Made by a program: the position numbers and the translations under genes. Of a stretch of 64,000 nt of DNA, positions 1 to 8,551 are shown one piece after another. Each line of letters begins with the position of its first letter. Positions within the stretch are counted from its first letter, which is position 1. Source of the DNA: JAOPZW01 sp963803375 (GTDB taxonomy: Bacteria > Actinomycetota > Thermoleophilia > Solirubrobacterales > Solirubrobacteraceae); NCBI GenBank assembly GCA_963803375.1, contig CAWDMB010000008.1, positions 248,001 through 312,000 on the forward strand. The letters are read 5' to 3'. The notes under the pieces were generated by a model. It saw only the letters and a list, made by a program, of their open reading frames with translations. It did not search any database and was not told where the DNA came from.

Positions 1-2
1 CG

Positions 3-494
3 GGCCAGCTAGTGCGGCCGCTGCTGGGCGTCTCCCGTGCCGAGACCGCCAGCTGGTGCGCAGAGCACGGCCTGGCCTGGCGGGATGACGCCTCCAACGC
101 CGACCAGGCCTTTGCCCGAGCGCGCGTACGCGCGACGCTCGTGCCGGCGCTGCGCGCGGTCGACGGGCGCGCCGAGGCGAACATCGTCCGCACGGCCGCG
201 CTCCTGCGCGACGAGGCGGACGTGCTCGACGTGGTCGTCGACACGGCCCTCGCCGGCCGCGATCGGATCGCGCTCGCGCGGCTCGAGGCGCTCCCGACCG
301 CGCTCGGGCGCCTCGTCGTGCGCCGTCTCGCCGAGGCGGCCACGGGGCGGCTGTGCGGGCGGGCGGGCGCGCGCCTGCCCGAGCTCCTGCGCCTGCGCGC
401 GGGGGCGCTCGACGTCGGCGACGGAGCGCGGGCGGTCGTCGAGGACGGCGTGCTGCGCTTCGAGCGCACGCCGCCGCTGCCCGCGGCGCGCTAG
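3..494 (+). CDS. tilS: tRNA(Ile)-lysidine synthase, C-terminal part (5' end outside window)
   Basis: TilS uses ATP and lysine to turn C34 of tRNA-Ile(CAU) into lysidine, so that the tRNA reads AUA. The frame is open from the first bases of the window, so the N-terminal ATP-binding half lies outside and any visible start codon is internal. The retained segment VRPLLGVSR, then DDASNAD, then an Arg-rich stretch ending in TLVPAL is typical of the TilS catalytic-domain end. The helical domain that contacts the tRNA follows. It stops at 494, about 130 bases before hpt. The tilS-hpt-ftsH order matches Bacillus and many actinobacteria, which supports the call. Confidence 0.85.
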   Translation, partial: GQLVRPLLGVSRAETASWCAEHGLAWRDDASNADQAFARARVRATLVPALRAVDGRAEANIVRTAALLRDEADVLDVVVDTALAGRDRIALARLEALPTALGRLVVRRLAEAATGRLCGRAGARLPELLRLRAGALDVGDGARAVVEDGVLRFERTPPLPAAR

Positions 495-607
495 CCCGCG
501 TTCGCCCGGCGCAGCCGGCGCTCGACGTCGCGGATCGGGCGCGCGAGCGCGCGCCCGCGAGCGCGCGAGCAGCCGGCGCACGGCAGGCCAGTGGCCGCTC
601 TCGCCAT

Positions 608-613
608 TAGACT
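608..613 (+). promoter_or_regulatory. -10 box candidate for hpt (TAGACT)
   Basis: TAGACT fits the TANNNT -10 consensus and lies 10 bases before the preferred hpt ATG at 624. No convincing -35 is visible. The predicted transcript would be nearly leaderless, like several other genes here. Confidence 0.4.
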
Positions 614-623
614 TCCGCGCCCG

Positions 624-1199
624 ATGCGGGATCCCAGCATTGGCGAGATCCTCGTTCAGCCCGCCGACCTCAAGCAGCGCGTGCGCGCCCTGGGCGAGGA
701 GGTCACGGCCGAGTACGGGGGCCGCGACCTGTTCCTCATCGGCGTCCTCAAGGGGGCCGTGTTCTTCCTCGCGGACCTCATGCGCCACATCGACATCCCG
801 TGCGAGGTCGACTTCATGGCCGTGTCCTCGTACGGCTCGGCCACCGACTCGAGCGGCGTGGTGCGGATCCTCAAGGACCTCGACACACCGATCGAGGGGC
901 GCGACGTGCTGATCGTCGAGGACATCGTCGACTCGGGCCTGACCCTCCAGTACCTGATGCGCAACCTCGGCGCCCGCGACCCGGCGTCGCTCGAGGTCTG
1001 CGCGCTGCTCACCAAGCCCGAGCGGCGCAAGGTCGAGCTGCCGATCCGCTTCGTCGGCTTCGAGATCCCCGATCGCTTCGCGATCGGCTACGGCCTGGAC
1101 TTCGCCGAGCGCTTCCGCAACCTCCCCTATGTGGCGACGCTGCAGGACGTCGGTGATCGCGACGCGACGGAGGCATCCGCGCCGCCCGCGCCGACGTAG
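624..1199 (+). CDS. hpt: hypoxanthine(-guanine) phosphoribosyltransferase
   Basis: This purine-salvage enzyme transfers phosphoribose from PRPP to hypoxanthine or guanine in the cytoplasm. The PRPP-binding signature VLIVEDIVDSGLTL is complete, near residue 105, and the N-terminal block LFLIGVLKGAVFFLADL is also typical of HPRTs. I chose ATG 624 (191 residues, the usual family length). An in-frame upstream start at 591 would add 11 residues unlike the family. It sits between tilS and ftsH, the classic order; the short -10-like box upstream suggests its own promoter. Whether it prefers hypoxanthine or guanine cannot be read from the sequence. Confidence 0.93.
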   Translation: MRDPSIGEILVQPADLKQRVRALGEEVTAEYGGRDLFLIGVLKGAVFFLADLMRHIDIPCEVDFMAVSSYGSATDSSGVVRILKDLDTPIEGRDVLIVEDIVDSGLTLQYLMRNLGARDPASLEVCALLTKPERRKVELPIRFVGFEIPDRFAIGYGLDFAERFRNLPYVATLQDVGDRDATEASAPPAPT

Positions 1200-1303
1200 A
1201 CCTTTGACCGGGCAAACCGCCCGGGCTGCCCGCGACCCCCTGGTACCCTTGACCGTCGTCTCTGCACTCGTCTCGCCGGGCACGGAGGCCTACTGATTTC
1301 CCC

Positions 1304-3292
1304 ATGAGCAGGTTCTTCAAGAGCGCAGCCTTCCCGATCCTGATCGTGGTCGTGCTCGCGTTCTTCGTCCAGAAGCTGATCTCGCCGAAGAACGAGGCGC
1401 GGGCCCCTTCCTACGGGGACTTCGTCACGCAGCTGCAGTCCGGCCAGGTCAAGACGGTCGACCTCAAGACGAAGGACAACACGATCAAGGTCAAGCTGCG
1501 CGACGGCGAGACCTACGAGCGCGGCTTCCTGCCCGACTCGGCCGACCGGCTCGAGGCGCGCCTGGAGGCCGCCAAGGCCCAGCGCAAGCTCCAGGACTAC
1601 GACGTCGAGGGCACCAAGAGCAACGGCTGGCTGTCGCTGCTGACCTACGTGCTGCCGTTCCTGATCTTCATCGGCTTCTGGATCTTCCTCATGAACCAGG
1701 TGCAGGGCGGCGGATCGAAGGTGATGTCGTTCGGCAAGTCTCGCGCCAAGCGCCTCAGCGTCGACTCGCCGAAGATCACGTTCCGCGACGTCGCGGGCGT
1801 CGACGAGGCCGTCGAGGAGCTACACGAGATCAAGGAGTTCCTCGAGAACCCCAAGAAGTTCCAGGCGCTCGGCGCGCGCATCCCCAAGGGCGTGCTCCTC
1901 TACGGGCCCCCGGGCACCGGCAAGACGCTGCTGGCGCGCGCCGTCGCCGGCGAGGCCGGGGTGCCGTTCTTCTCGATCTCGGGCTCGGACTTCGTCGAGA
2001 TGTTCGTCGGGGTGGGCGCCTCGCGCGTGCGCGACCTCTTCGAGCAGGCCAAGCAGAACTCGCCCTGCATCATCTTCATGGACGAGATCGACGCCGTCGG
2101 GCGCCACCGCGGCGCCGGCCTCGGCGGCGGCCACGACGAGCGCGAGCAGACCCTCAACCAGCTGCTGGTCGAGATGGACGGCTTCGAGATGAAGGACAAC
2201 ATCATCCTCATCGCCGCCACGAACCGGCCCGACATCCTCGACCCCGCGCTCCTGCGCCCGGGCCGCTTCGACCGCCAGATCGTCGTCGACCGCCCCGACC
2301 GCAAGGGCCGGGCGAAGATCCTCGAGGTCCACACGCGCGGCAAGCCGCTGGCCAAGGAGATCAACGTCGACGCGCTCGCCGGCCAGACGCCGGGCTTCAC
2401 CGGCGCCGATCTCTCGAACCTCGTCAACGAGGCCGCGCTGCTCGCGGCGCGCAACGGCAAGCGCGAGATCACCCAGAACGAGCTCGAGGAGGGGATCATG
2501 CGCGTGATCGCCGGGCCCGAGAAGAAGACGCGCGTCATGGGCGAGAACGAGCGACTCATCACCGCCTACCACGAGATGGGCCACGCGATCGTCGGGCACT
2601 ACCTCGAGCACTCCGACCCGGTCCACAAGATCTCGATCATCAGCCGCGGCCAGGCGCTGGGCTACACGATCTCGATGCCCCAGGAGGACAAGTTCCTCAC
2701 GACGCGGGCCGAGCTCACCGACAACATGGCGATGACGCTCGGCGGTCGCGCCGCCGAGGAGATCGTCTTCAGCGAGATCACGACGGGCGCGTCGAACGAC
2801 CTCGAGAAGGTCACGGCGACCGCGAAGCAGATGGTCATGCGGTTCGGCATGAGCGAGCGCCTGGGCCCGCGCGTCTTCGGCCACGACCACGGCCAGCCCT
2901 TCCTCGGTCGCGAGTTCTCGGCCGAGCCCGACTACTCCGACGAGATCGCGCGCGAGATCGACGACGAGATCCGGCGCATCGTCGAGACCGCCCACCAGCG
3001 CGCGATCGAGATCCTCACCGAGTATCGCGACAGCCTGGGCGTCATCTCCGAGATCCTCGTCAAGCGCGAGACGATCGAGAAGGAGGAGTTCGAGGCGCTC
3101 CTCTCCGGCAAGAGCGAGGAGGAGGTCTTCGGTCCCGACGACCAAGTCTCGTCTCCGCCCGGGCTGCCCGAGGCGCCGATGCCCGAGCGCCCGGGGCGCG
3201 AGGCGCCGCGCCCGCTGCCCCGGCCCGGCCTGGCCGGCGGCGGCGTCGAGGCCCGCGGCCTCGAGCGCCCCGAGAAGCCCGAGCTGGCGTAG
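1304..3292 (+). CDS. ftsH: ATP-dependent zinc metalloprotease FtsH
   Basis: This membrane-anchored AAA+ protease degrades damaged or short-lived membrane and cytosolic proteins as a hexamer. Membrane segments lie at about residues 10-27 and 110-131, flanking an external domain. The AAA module has Walker A GPPGTGKT (201-208), Walker B IIFMDE (257-262) and the SRH segment ATNRPDILDPALLRPGRFDR. The zinc site HEMGH is at 423-427, and ASNDLEKVT carries the third metal ligand. The last 50 residues are Pro/Gly/Glu-rich and look disordered. Start ATG 1304 follows the Shine-Dalgarno-like CACGGAGG. TACCCT at 1244-1249 is a possible -10 box. Length 662 is normal. Confidence 0.97.
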   Translation: MSRFFKSAAFPILIVVVLAFFVQKLISPKNEARAPSYGDFVTQLQSGQVKTVDLKTKDNTIKVKLRDGETYERGFLPDSADRLEARLEAAKAQRKLQDYDVEGTKSNGWLSLLTYVLPFLIFIGFWIFLMNQVQGGGSKVMSFGKSRAKRLSVDSPKITFRDVAGVDEAVEELHEIKEFLENPKKFQALGARIPKGVLLYGPPGTGKTLLARAVAGEAGVPFFSISGSDFVEMFVGVGASRVRDLFEQAKQNSPCIIFMDEIDAVGRHRGAGLGGGHDEREQTLNQLLVEMDGFEMKDNIILIAATNRPDILDPALLRPGRFDRQIVVDRPDRKGRAKILEVHTRGKPLAKEINVDALAGQTPGFTGADLSNLVNEAALLAARNGKREITQNELEEGIMRVIAGPEKKTRVMGENERLITAYHEMGHAIVGHYLEHSDPVHKISIISRGQALGYTISMPQEDKFLTTRAELTDNMAMTLGGRAAEEIVFSEITTGASNDLEKVTATAKQMVMRFGMSERLGPRVFGHDHGQPFLGREFSAEPDYSDEIAREIDDEIRRIVETAHQRAIEILTEYRDSLGVISEILVKRETIEKEEFEALLSGKSEEEVFGPDDQVSSPPGLPEAPMPERPGREAPRPLPRPGLAGGGVEARGLERPEKPELA

Positions 3293-3308
3293 CGGCCGAG
3301 ACCGCGCG

Positions 3309-4151
3309 ATGAGCCTCTTGGGGGAGGCGATGGTGTCGCGCCCCGGGGCCCCCTGGCGCGTCATGGGCGTCCTCAACGTCACGCCCGACTCGTTCTCCGA
3401 CGGCGGCGAGTGGTTCGAGCTCGACGACGCGGTCGCCCACGGCCGCGAGCTCGTCGCGGAGGGCGCCGCGATCCTCGACGTCGGCGGCGAGTCGACGCGG
3501 CCGCGCTCCGAGCCGATCGCCGCCGCGGAGGAGCTGCGCCGGGTCGTCCCCGTCGTCCGCGCCCTGCGCGACGCGGGCGCCCAGCTCAGCGTCGACACGA
3601 GCAAGCTCGCGGTCGCGCAGGCCGCGCTCGCGGCCGGCGCCACGTTCGTCAACGACGTGACGGCCTTCCGCGCCGAGCCCGAGCTCGCGGGCCTCGTGGC
3701 CGACGCGGGCTGCGAGTGCTGCCTCGTGCACATGCGCGGCGAGCCGCGCACGATGCAGGACGACCCGCGCTACGGCGACGTCGTCGACGACGTCCGCGCC
3801 TTCCTCGAGGCGCGCGCCGCATTCGCCGTCGCCGAGGGCGTCCGCGAGCAGCGCATCACCGTCGACCCCGGCATCGGCTTCGGCAAGACCGCCCGTCACA
3901 ACCTCGAGCTCCTCGCCCGTCTGCGCGAGCTAACCACGCTCGGGTTCCGGGTCATGGTCGGCGCGTCGCGCAAGTCGTTCCTCGGTCGGATCACCGGCCG
4001 CGACGACCCGCACGAGCGCGTCGCCGCGACCGTGGCCACGAGCGTGCTGGCCGTCGAGCGCGGGGCGTCGATCGTGCGCGTTCACGACGTCGCGGCGACG
4101 CGCGATGCCCTGCTGGTGACGGCTGCTACGTTGGGCGCCCATGGCGCCTGA
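3309..4151 (+). CDS. folP: dihydropteroate synthase
   Basis: DHPS condenses 7,8-dihydropterin pyrophosphate with p-aminobenzoate in folate synthesis and is the sulfonamide target. The first pterin-binding signature MGVLNVTPDSFSDGG lies near residue 19, and the second, ILDVGGESTRP, follows. Later blocks DPGIGFGKT and VGASRKSFLG complete the TIM-barrel active site. 280 residues is typical. ATG 3309 is used; ATG 3330 (seven residues shorter) has a nearby GGGAGG and is an alternative. The gene overlaps folB by 11 bp, so the two are probably translationally coupled. Confidence 0.95.
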   Translation: MSLLGEAMVSRPGAPWRVMGVLNVTPDSFSDGGEWFELDDAVAHGRELVAEGAAILDVGGESTRPRSEPIAAAEELRRVVPVVRALRDAGAQLSVDTSKLAVAQAALAAGATFVNDVTAFRAEPELAGLVADAGCECCLVHMRGEPRTMQDDPRYGDVVDDVRAFLEARAAFAVAEGVREQRITVDPGIGFGKTARHNLELLARLRELTTLGFRVMVGASRKSFLGRITGRDDPHERVAATVATSVLAVERGASIVRVHDVAATRDALLVTAATLGAHGA

Positions 4152-4599
4152 CGATCGGGACGACGAGCTCTCCGACGAGGATCTCGACGACGATCCCTAC
4201 GACGACGACGAGGACGGGGCCCCGCAGACCGAGGTGACGATCGAGGTCAGCGGCCTGTCGCTCTTCACCCACCACGGCGTCAGCGACGCCGAGCGCGAGA
4301 TCGGCCAGCGGCTCGTGATCGACCTGCGCCTCGAGGTCGGCGAGTGCGACGCGACGGTCACGGACCTCGTCGAGGACACCGTCGACTACGCGGTCGTCTG
4401 CGAGCGCGTCGCGCTCGTCGCCCTGCAGCGCTCCTACCGGACGCTCGAGCGCCTGTGCTCGGCCGTCGCCGACCGGCTGCTCGCGGACTTCGAGGCCGAC
4501 GAGGTCTGGGTCAAGGCGACCAAGCCCGAGCCGCCGATCGCGCTACCCGTGCAGGAGGTCTCCGTCGAGGTCTGGCGTCAGCGCGCCGAGGAGCCTTGA
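4141..4599 (+). CDS. folB: dihydroneopterin aldolase with acidic N-terminal extension
   Basis: FolB cleaves dihydroneopterin to 6-hydroxymethyl-dihydropterin and glycolaldehyde. The core, from about residue 32, shows LSLFTHHGVSDAEREIGQ and DTVDYAVV plus the closing block VKATKPEPP, all family signatures. The first 30 residues are odd: about half are Asp or Glu (DDELSDEDLDDDPYDDDEDG), an extension most FolB proteins lack. ATG 4141 lies inside the end of folP and TACGTT at 4127-4132 is a possible -10 box, so a start at 4141 is plausible. If translation began later, no good start codon exists until well inside the core. Confidence 0.9.
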   Translation: MAPDDRDDELSDEDLDDDPYDDDEDGAPQTEVTIEVSGLSLFTHHGVSDAEREIGQRLVIDLRLEVGECDATVTDLVEDTVDYAVVCERVALVALQRSYRTLERLCSAVADRLLADFEADEVWVKATKPEPPIALPVQEVSVEVWRQRAEEP

Positions 4600-5426
4600 C
4601 GGCTCCGGCGGCCGGCGCGAGCGCGTTCGACCGCGCGACCGCCGTCCAGCCGGCCGGCGACGGGCGCTGGAGCGGGTGCGGGGAGCCCGGATGGGGCGTC
4701 CCCACGGGCCTGAACGGTGGCTACCTCGCGGCGATCGTCCTGCGCGCGATGCAGGAGCAGCTCGCCGACGCCGCGCGCGCCGCGCGCTCGCTGACCTGCC
4801 ACTTCACGCGCCCGGCGGCGCCCGGGGAGCTGACGATCGAGGTGGCGGTGGAGCGCTCGGGCCGCACCGTGAGCACGGTGACCGCGCGCCTCGAGCAGGC
4901 CCGAGAGATCTGCGTCGTAGCCGTCGCGGCCTTTGCCGCCGACCTCGACGGCGCCGACGCCTACGCCGCCGATCCGCCGGCTGCGCCGCCGCCCGAGGCC
5001 GTGGCGCCCTTCCCGGCCGTCGCCGACGCGCCGGCGCTGGCGGCGCAGTTCGAGCTGCGCCCGGTCTTCGGCGGCCTGCCCTTCAGCGGCGCGCCCGAGG
5101 CGCTGACCGGCGGCTGGCTGCGCCTCGCCCGGCCGCGCGCGCTCGACGCCCCGGCGCTCGCCCTCTATGCCGACGCGTGGCTGCCGGCGCCGTTTCCGCG
5201 CCTGCGCGCGCCCGTCGCCGCGCCGACGATCGACCTCACCGTCCACTTCCGCGCCCCACGGGCAGCGGCCGCGGTCCCGCCCGGCGAGCCCGTCCTCGCC
5301 CGCTTTCACTCGCGCACGGCGGCCGGGGGGTTCTTCGAGGAGGACGGCGAGCTCTGGGGCCGGGACGGCGTGCTCCTGGCCCAGAGCCGCCAGCTCGCGC
5401 TGCTCACCACGCGCAACGGCCGGTGA
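4596..5426 (+). CDS. acyl-CoA thioesterase-like protein (double hotdog)
   Basis: Probable TesB-type hotdog thioesterase acting on acyl-CoA thioesters. The N-terminal block GWGVPTGLNGGYLAAIVLRAM, the central RSLTCHFTRPAAPGELTIEV and the C-terminal TIDLTVHFR plus GFFEEDGELWGRDGVLLAQSRQ are the expected layout of two fused hotdog folds. The chosen start is TTG 4596, which overlaps the folB stop (TTGA); no better start follows before the conserved region. It ends with a GTGA overlap to folK. Insertion of a thioesterase between folB and folK is unusual for the pathway; a direct role in folate synthesis is not implied. Substrate unknown. Confidence 0.7.
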   Translation: MTAPAAGASAFDRATAVQPAGDGRWSGCGEPGWGVPTGLNGGYLAAIVLRAMQEQLADAARAARSLTCHFTRPAAPGELTIEVAVERSGRTVSTVTARLEQAREICVVAVAAFAADLDGADAYAADPPAAPPPEAVAPFPAVADAPALAAQFELRPVFGGLPFSGAPEALTGGWLRLARPRALDAPALALYADAWLPAPFPRLRAPVAAPTIDLTVHFRAPRAAAAVPPGEPVLARFHSRTAAGGFFEEDGELWGRDGVLLAQSRQLALLTTRNGR

Positions 5427-6034
5427 CCGGCCACCTCGGCCTCGGCTCGAACCTCGGCGACCGGCGCGCGCGTCTGCAGGCCGCGGTCGACGCCCTGGCC
5501 GTGCGCGGAGTGGCCGTCGAGGCGTCCTCGTCGGTCTACGAGACGGCGCCGGTCGGCGCGGTCCTCGACCAGCCCGCGTTCCTGAACGCGTGCGTGCGGG
5601 TCGCCACCGCGCTCGACCCTGAGCCGCTGCTCGACGCGGCCAAGGCCGTCGAGCGCGAGCTCGGCCGCGGGCCCGGGGACGCGCTGCGCCACGGGCCGCG
5701 GGAGATCGACGTCGACCTGCTGCTCCTCGGCTCGCGCGAGCACGCCTCCGCGCGCCTGCGCGTGCCGCACGCCGAGCTGGAGCGCCGGCGCTTCGTCCTC
5801 GTCCCGCTGCTCGAGCTCGACTTCGAGCTGCGCACGCCGGGCGGGACGCGGTTGGCCGACGTCCTCGCCGCGCTGCCGGTCGACGGAGGCGTGCGCCGCC
5901 ACGGGCCGCCGCTGGCTACGCCGGCGCGCGCGCCTCGGCGAGCCAGTCGGCGGGCAGCGCGCCCGGCGGCGTCGAGCCCGCCATCGGACCGAGGATCCGC
6001 AGCGCGTGGCTCGCTGCCGGGCGGCCCTCGATGA
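5423..6034 (+). CDS. folK: 2-amino-4-hydroxy-6-hydroxymethyldihydropteridine pyrophosphokinase
   Basis: HPPK transfers pyrophosphate from ATP to hydroxymethyl-dihydropterin, making the substrate of FolP. Signature blocks are GLGSNLGDRRARL at the N-terminus, YETAPVG, QPAFLNACV, and the ATP/Mg site HGPREIDVDLLLLG. GTG 5423 overlaps the previous stop codon. The conserved enzyme ends around residue 160; the frame then runs about 40 more residues, rich in Arg, Ala and Ser, through the 3' end of the convergent GST-like gene, with 119 bp of convergent overlap. That tail may be a read-on rather than a functional extension. Confidence 0.93.
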   Translation: MTGHLGLGSNLGDRRARLQAAVDALAVRGVAVEASSSVYETAPVGAVLDQPAFLNACVRVATALDPEPLLDAAKAVERELGRGPGDALRHGPREIDVDLLLLGSREHASARLRVPHAELERRRFVLVPLLELDFELRTPGGTRLADVLAALPVDGGVRRHGPPLATPARAPRRASRRAARPAASSPPSDRGSAARGSLPGGPR

Positions 6035-6665
6035 GCGGTCGCACGTCGCCGATCGTCAGCAGCAGGCGCGTCGTCGCGCCGATCTGCAGGTCGGCCGCGT
6101 TGACGTCCGGGCCGCCGAGGATCCCGCGGTCAAGCCAGCCGTCGATGCGGTCCAGGTGGCGCGGCAGCGCCCGCAGGTCCGAGCGCGCCGCGCCGTCGTC
6201 GGCGCGGTTGAGCCGCCGCTCGATCCGCGTGACGGCGGGCGCGAGCGCGCGGACGACGGGCGCGGGGAGCGCCGGCAGGGTCGAGCCCTCCTGGTAGGAC
6301 GCGAGCGCGTGCGGCGCCCGCATCAGCGCCGGCCACAGCAGCCGCCGCGCGATCGGCTGCCAGACCGCGTCGCCCCACTCCTCGGCGCGCTCGACCTCGG
6401 CGCGCAGCTCGGCGTCGGACGGGAACAACGCCGGCGCGGGCCGAAGCTCCTCCAGACGGCGCAGGATCGCCCGCGAGCCGACGACCCGCTCGCGTCCGAG
6501 GGCCATCGCCGGCACCGTCCGTGCGCCGAAGCGCACGCGCTGGAGCGCGGCGTGCAGCGGAGGCAGCAGCTCGACCCGGCGGAACTCGAGCTGCTTGAGC
6601 TCGAGCGCCTTCTCGACCGCCGCGCACGGGTGCGAGCCGTGGACGACGTAGAGCGTGATCGTCAT
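5916..6665 (-). CDS. glutathione S-transferase-like protein
   Basis: The N-terminus ITLYVVHGSHPCAAVEKALELK resembles a thioredoxin-fold GST domain with a SHPC segment in the CxxC/SxxC position, and RTVPAMALG gives the cis-proline motif TVPA. A helical C-terminal domain follows, with NAADLQIGATTRLLL matching the GST N-capping region. The natural thiol in actinobacteria is usually mycothiol, so the cofactor is uncertain. It is convergent to folK, overlapping its 3' end by 119 bp, and diverges from coaX with 26 bp between start codons. No activity can be assigned. Confidence 0.7.
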   Translation of the reverse strand: MTITLYVVHGSHPCAAVEKALELKQLEFRRVELLPPLHAALQRVRFGARTVPAMALGRERVVGSRAILRRLEELRPAPALFPSDAELRAEVERAEEWGDAVWQPIARRLLWPALMRAPHALASYQEGSTLPALPAPVVRALAPAVTRIERRLNRADDGAARSDLRALPRHLDRIDGWLDRGILGGPDVNAADLQIGATTRLLLTIGDVRPLIEGRPAASHALRILGPMAGSTPPGALPADWLAEARAPA

Positions 6666-6678
6666 CGCGGGCCGAGCA

Positions 6679-6684
6679 TAGACT
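6679..6684 (+). promoter_or_regulatory. -10 box candidate for coaX (TAGACT)
   Basis: TAGACT sits 7 bases before the coaX ATG, in the 26-bp gap between divergent starts. A promoter here predicts a leaderless coaX mRNA; no -35 match is clear. Confidence 0.45.
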
Positions 6685-6691
6685 CGGCGCG

Positions 6692-7456
6692 ATGCTCCTC
6701 GTCGTCGACGTCGGCAACACCCAGACGCATTTCGGCACCTATCGCGACGGCGAGCTCGTCGAGCACTGGCGCTTCGCCACCGTGCCGGAGTCGACCGCCG
6801 ACGAGCTCGGCGCGGCCCTGCGCAACCTCGTCGAGCTGCGCGGGATCGGCCTGGCCGACCTCCACGCCTCGATCGTCTCCAGCACCGTGCCCCAGCTCGG
6901 GCCCGCGTGGGTGGCCATGGCCGAGCGCTACCTCGGCCACCCCATGCTCGTCGTCGGCCCAGGGCTGCGGACGGGCATGCCGATCCGCTACGACAACCCG
7001 CGCGAGATCGGGCCCGACCGGCTCGTCAACGCGGTCGCGGCCTACGATCTCGTCCGGGGCGCGTGCATCGTCGTGGACTTCGGCACCGCGGTGACCTACG
7101 ACCCGGTCTCGGCCTCCGGAGAGTACCTCGGCGGCATCATCTTCCCGGGCATCGAGATCTCGCTGGAGGCGCTGACCTCGCGCGCGGCCGCGCTGCCGCG
7201 CATCGACCTCGCGCCGCCGCGCTCGCTCATCGGCAAGACGACCGTCGATGCGATCCGCTCGGGCATCGTCTTCGGCTTCGCCGCCCAGGTCGACGGGATC
7301 GTCCGGCGCCTGCGGGCCGAGCTGGGGGAGGAGACCGAGGCGATCGCCACCGGGGGCCTGGCCGAGCGCATCGTCCCGTTCACCGAGACGATCGACATCA
7401 CGGATGACCTGCTGACGCTCACCGGCCTACGCTTGCTGCATGAGCGCAACGCCTGA
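6692..7456 (+). CDS. coaX: type III pantothenate kinase
   Basis: CoaX phosphorylates pantothenate, the first step of coenzyme A synthesis. It is an ASKHA-fold kinase, usually insensitive to CoA feedback. The phosphate-1 loop VVDVGNTQTHFG is at the N-terminus. The Asp-containing GPDRLVNAVAA and VVDFGTAVTYD (phosphate 2) and GGIIFPGIEIS follow in the order expected for the family. 254 residues is typical. The gene starts 26 bp from the divergent GST-like gene and overlaps dus by 17 bp. In Bacillus coaX lies just after ftsH in the same neighbourhood. Confidence 0.93.
   Translation: MLLVVDVGNTQTHFGTYRDGELVEHWRFATVPESTADELGAALRNLVELRGIGLADLHASIVSSTVPQLGPAWVAMAERYLGHPMLVVGPGLRTGMPIRYDNPREIGPDRLVNAVAAYDLVRGACIVVDFGTAVTYDPVSASGEYLGGIIFPGIEISLEALTSRAAALPRIDLAPPRSLIGKTTVDAIRSGIVFGFAAQVDGIVRRLRAELGEETEAIATGGLAERIVPFTETIDITDDLLTLTGLRLLHERNA
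7428..7433 (+). promoter_or_regulatory. -10 box candidate for dus inside coaX (TACGCT)
   Basis: TACGCT lies 6 bases before the dus ATG, within the coaX coding end. This would allow a leaderless dus transcript in addition to read-through from coaX. Confidence 0.35.
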
Positions 7457-8450
7457 CCTGCGCAGCCCCTGGCGCATCGGACCCGTGGTCGTGCCCAACC
7501 GCGTCGTGCTCGCGCCGCTGGCGGGCATCGGCACGTGGTTCGTGCGCCTGCAGGCCAAGCGCCACGGCGCGGGGCTGGCCGTCTCGGAGATGGTGTCGAG
7601 CTTCGCGATCCACCACCGCAACCCGCGCACGCTCGCCGAGCTGCTGCACGTGCATCTCGCCGAGCGGCGCACCGGGCCCGTCGCGCTGCAGCTCTTCGGC
7701 CAGGACCCCGAGGTCATGCGGTCCGCCGCCGCCTACGTCGCCGAGCACACGACGGCCGACATCATCGACCTCAACATGGGCTGCCCGGTGCCCAAGGTCT
7801 GCAAGACGGGCGCGGGAGCGGCGCTGATCGCCGACCCGGGGACCGCCGTGGCGGTCGCGCGCGCCGCCGTCGAGGGCGGCGGGCTCCCGGTGACCGTCAA
7901 GCTGCGCTCCGGCCGGCGCCCGGGCGAGACCGACGGCTTCGACCTCGCCCGGCGCCTCGTCGAGGAGGCGGGCGTCGCGGCGATCGGCTTTCATCCGCGC
8001 ACCGCGGCGGTCCATCACAAGGGCGCGCCCGACCTCGCGCTCGCGGCGCGCCTCGTCGAGGTGCTGCCCGCCCCGGTCGTCCTCACCGGGGGCCTGCACA
8101 GCGCCGAGGCGGTCCGCGCGGCCCACGACGCGACCGGCGCGGCCGCCGTCATGCTCGCCCGCGGCTCGCTCGGCAATCCCTGGCTCTTCGCCGAGCTCCT
8201 CGGCGAGCGCGACGCGGAGCCCGGCCCCGACGAGGTCCTCGACGAGCTCGTCTGGCTCATGGACCGCTGCGTCGAGCACCTCGGGGCCGAGCGCGCCGGG
8301 CGGTGGCTGCGCAAGGCCTATCCGTGGTACCTCGAGCGCCTGGGCGCGCGGAAGGCGACGCAGGAGGTGCTGCAGCGCGCGGCCTCGCCGGCCGAGGCGC
8401 GGGTGCTGCTCGACGCGCTGCGCGCGCCGGCCCGCGCGCGGGCCGCCTGA
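7440..8450 (+). CDS. dus: tRNA-dihydrouridine synthase (DusB-like)
   Basis: This FMN enzyme reduces uridine to dihydrouridine in the D-loop of tRNAs using NADPH. The TIM-barrel start VVLAPLAGIGTWFVRL, the signature DIIDLNMGCPVPKVCKTGAG (with the catalytic Cys in the later KVCKTGAG block), GFHPRTAAVHHKG and the phosphate-binding VVLTGGLHS and GSLGNPWLF are all present. A C-terminal helical tRNA-binding domain follows. It overlaps coaX by 17 bp. Bacillus has dusB next to folK and lysS, so the position is conserved. Confidence 0.93.
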   Translation: MSATPDLRSPWRIGPVVVPNRVVLAPLAGIGTWFVRLQAKRHGAGLAVSEMVSSFAIHHRNPRTLAELLHVHLAERRTGPVALQLFGQDPEVMRSAAAYVAEHTTADIIDLNMGCPVPKVCKTGAGAALIADPGTAVAVARAAVEGGGLPVTVKLRSGRRPGETDGFDLARRLVEEAGVAAIGFHPRTAAVHHKGAPDLALAARLVEVLPAPVVLTGGLHSAEAVRAAHDATGAAAVMLARGSLGNPWLFAELLGERDAEPGPDEVLDELVWLMDRCVEHLGAERAGRWLRKAYPWYLERLGARKATQEVLQRAASPAEARVLLDALRAPARARAA

Positions 8451-8511
8451 GCGCTCAGGCCGGCGTCCGAGCAGGTCGTTCTCACCCCCCGGTGGTCGCC
8501 CGGCCCGCTGC

Positions 8512-8517
8512 TATCCT
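8512..8517 (+). promoter_or_regulatory. -10 box candidate upstream of the greA leader (TATCCT)
   Basis: TATCCT in the 150-bp gap after dus. The +1 would fall near 8524, about 28 bases before the terminator-like hairpin at 8552. The -35 region is unconvincing. Confidence 0.4.
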
Positions 8518-8551
8518 GCGCCGCTCCCTGACGCCAGCCCGCGGACTCGAT

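Noticed and set aside
1820..3751. 643-codon open frame antisense to ftsH and folP
   Set aside because: Long antisense frames are expected at this G+C content; the translation is Ala/Arg/Leu noise without motifs and opposes two certain genes.
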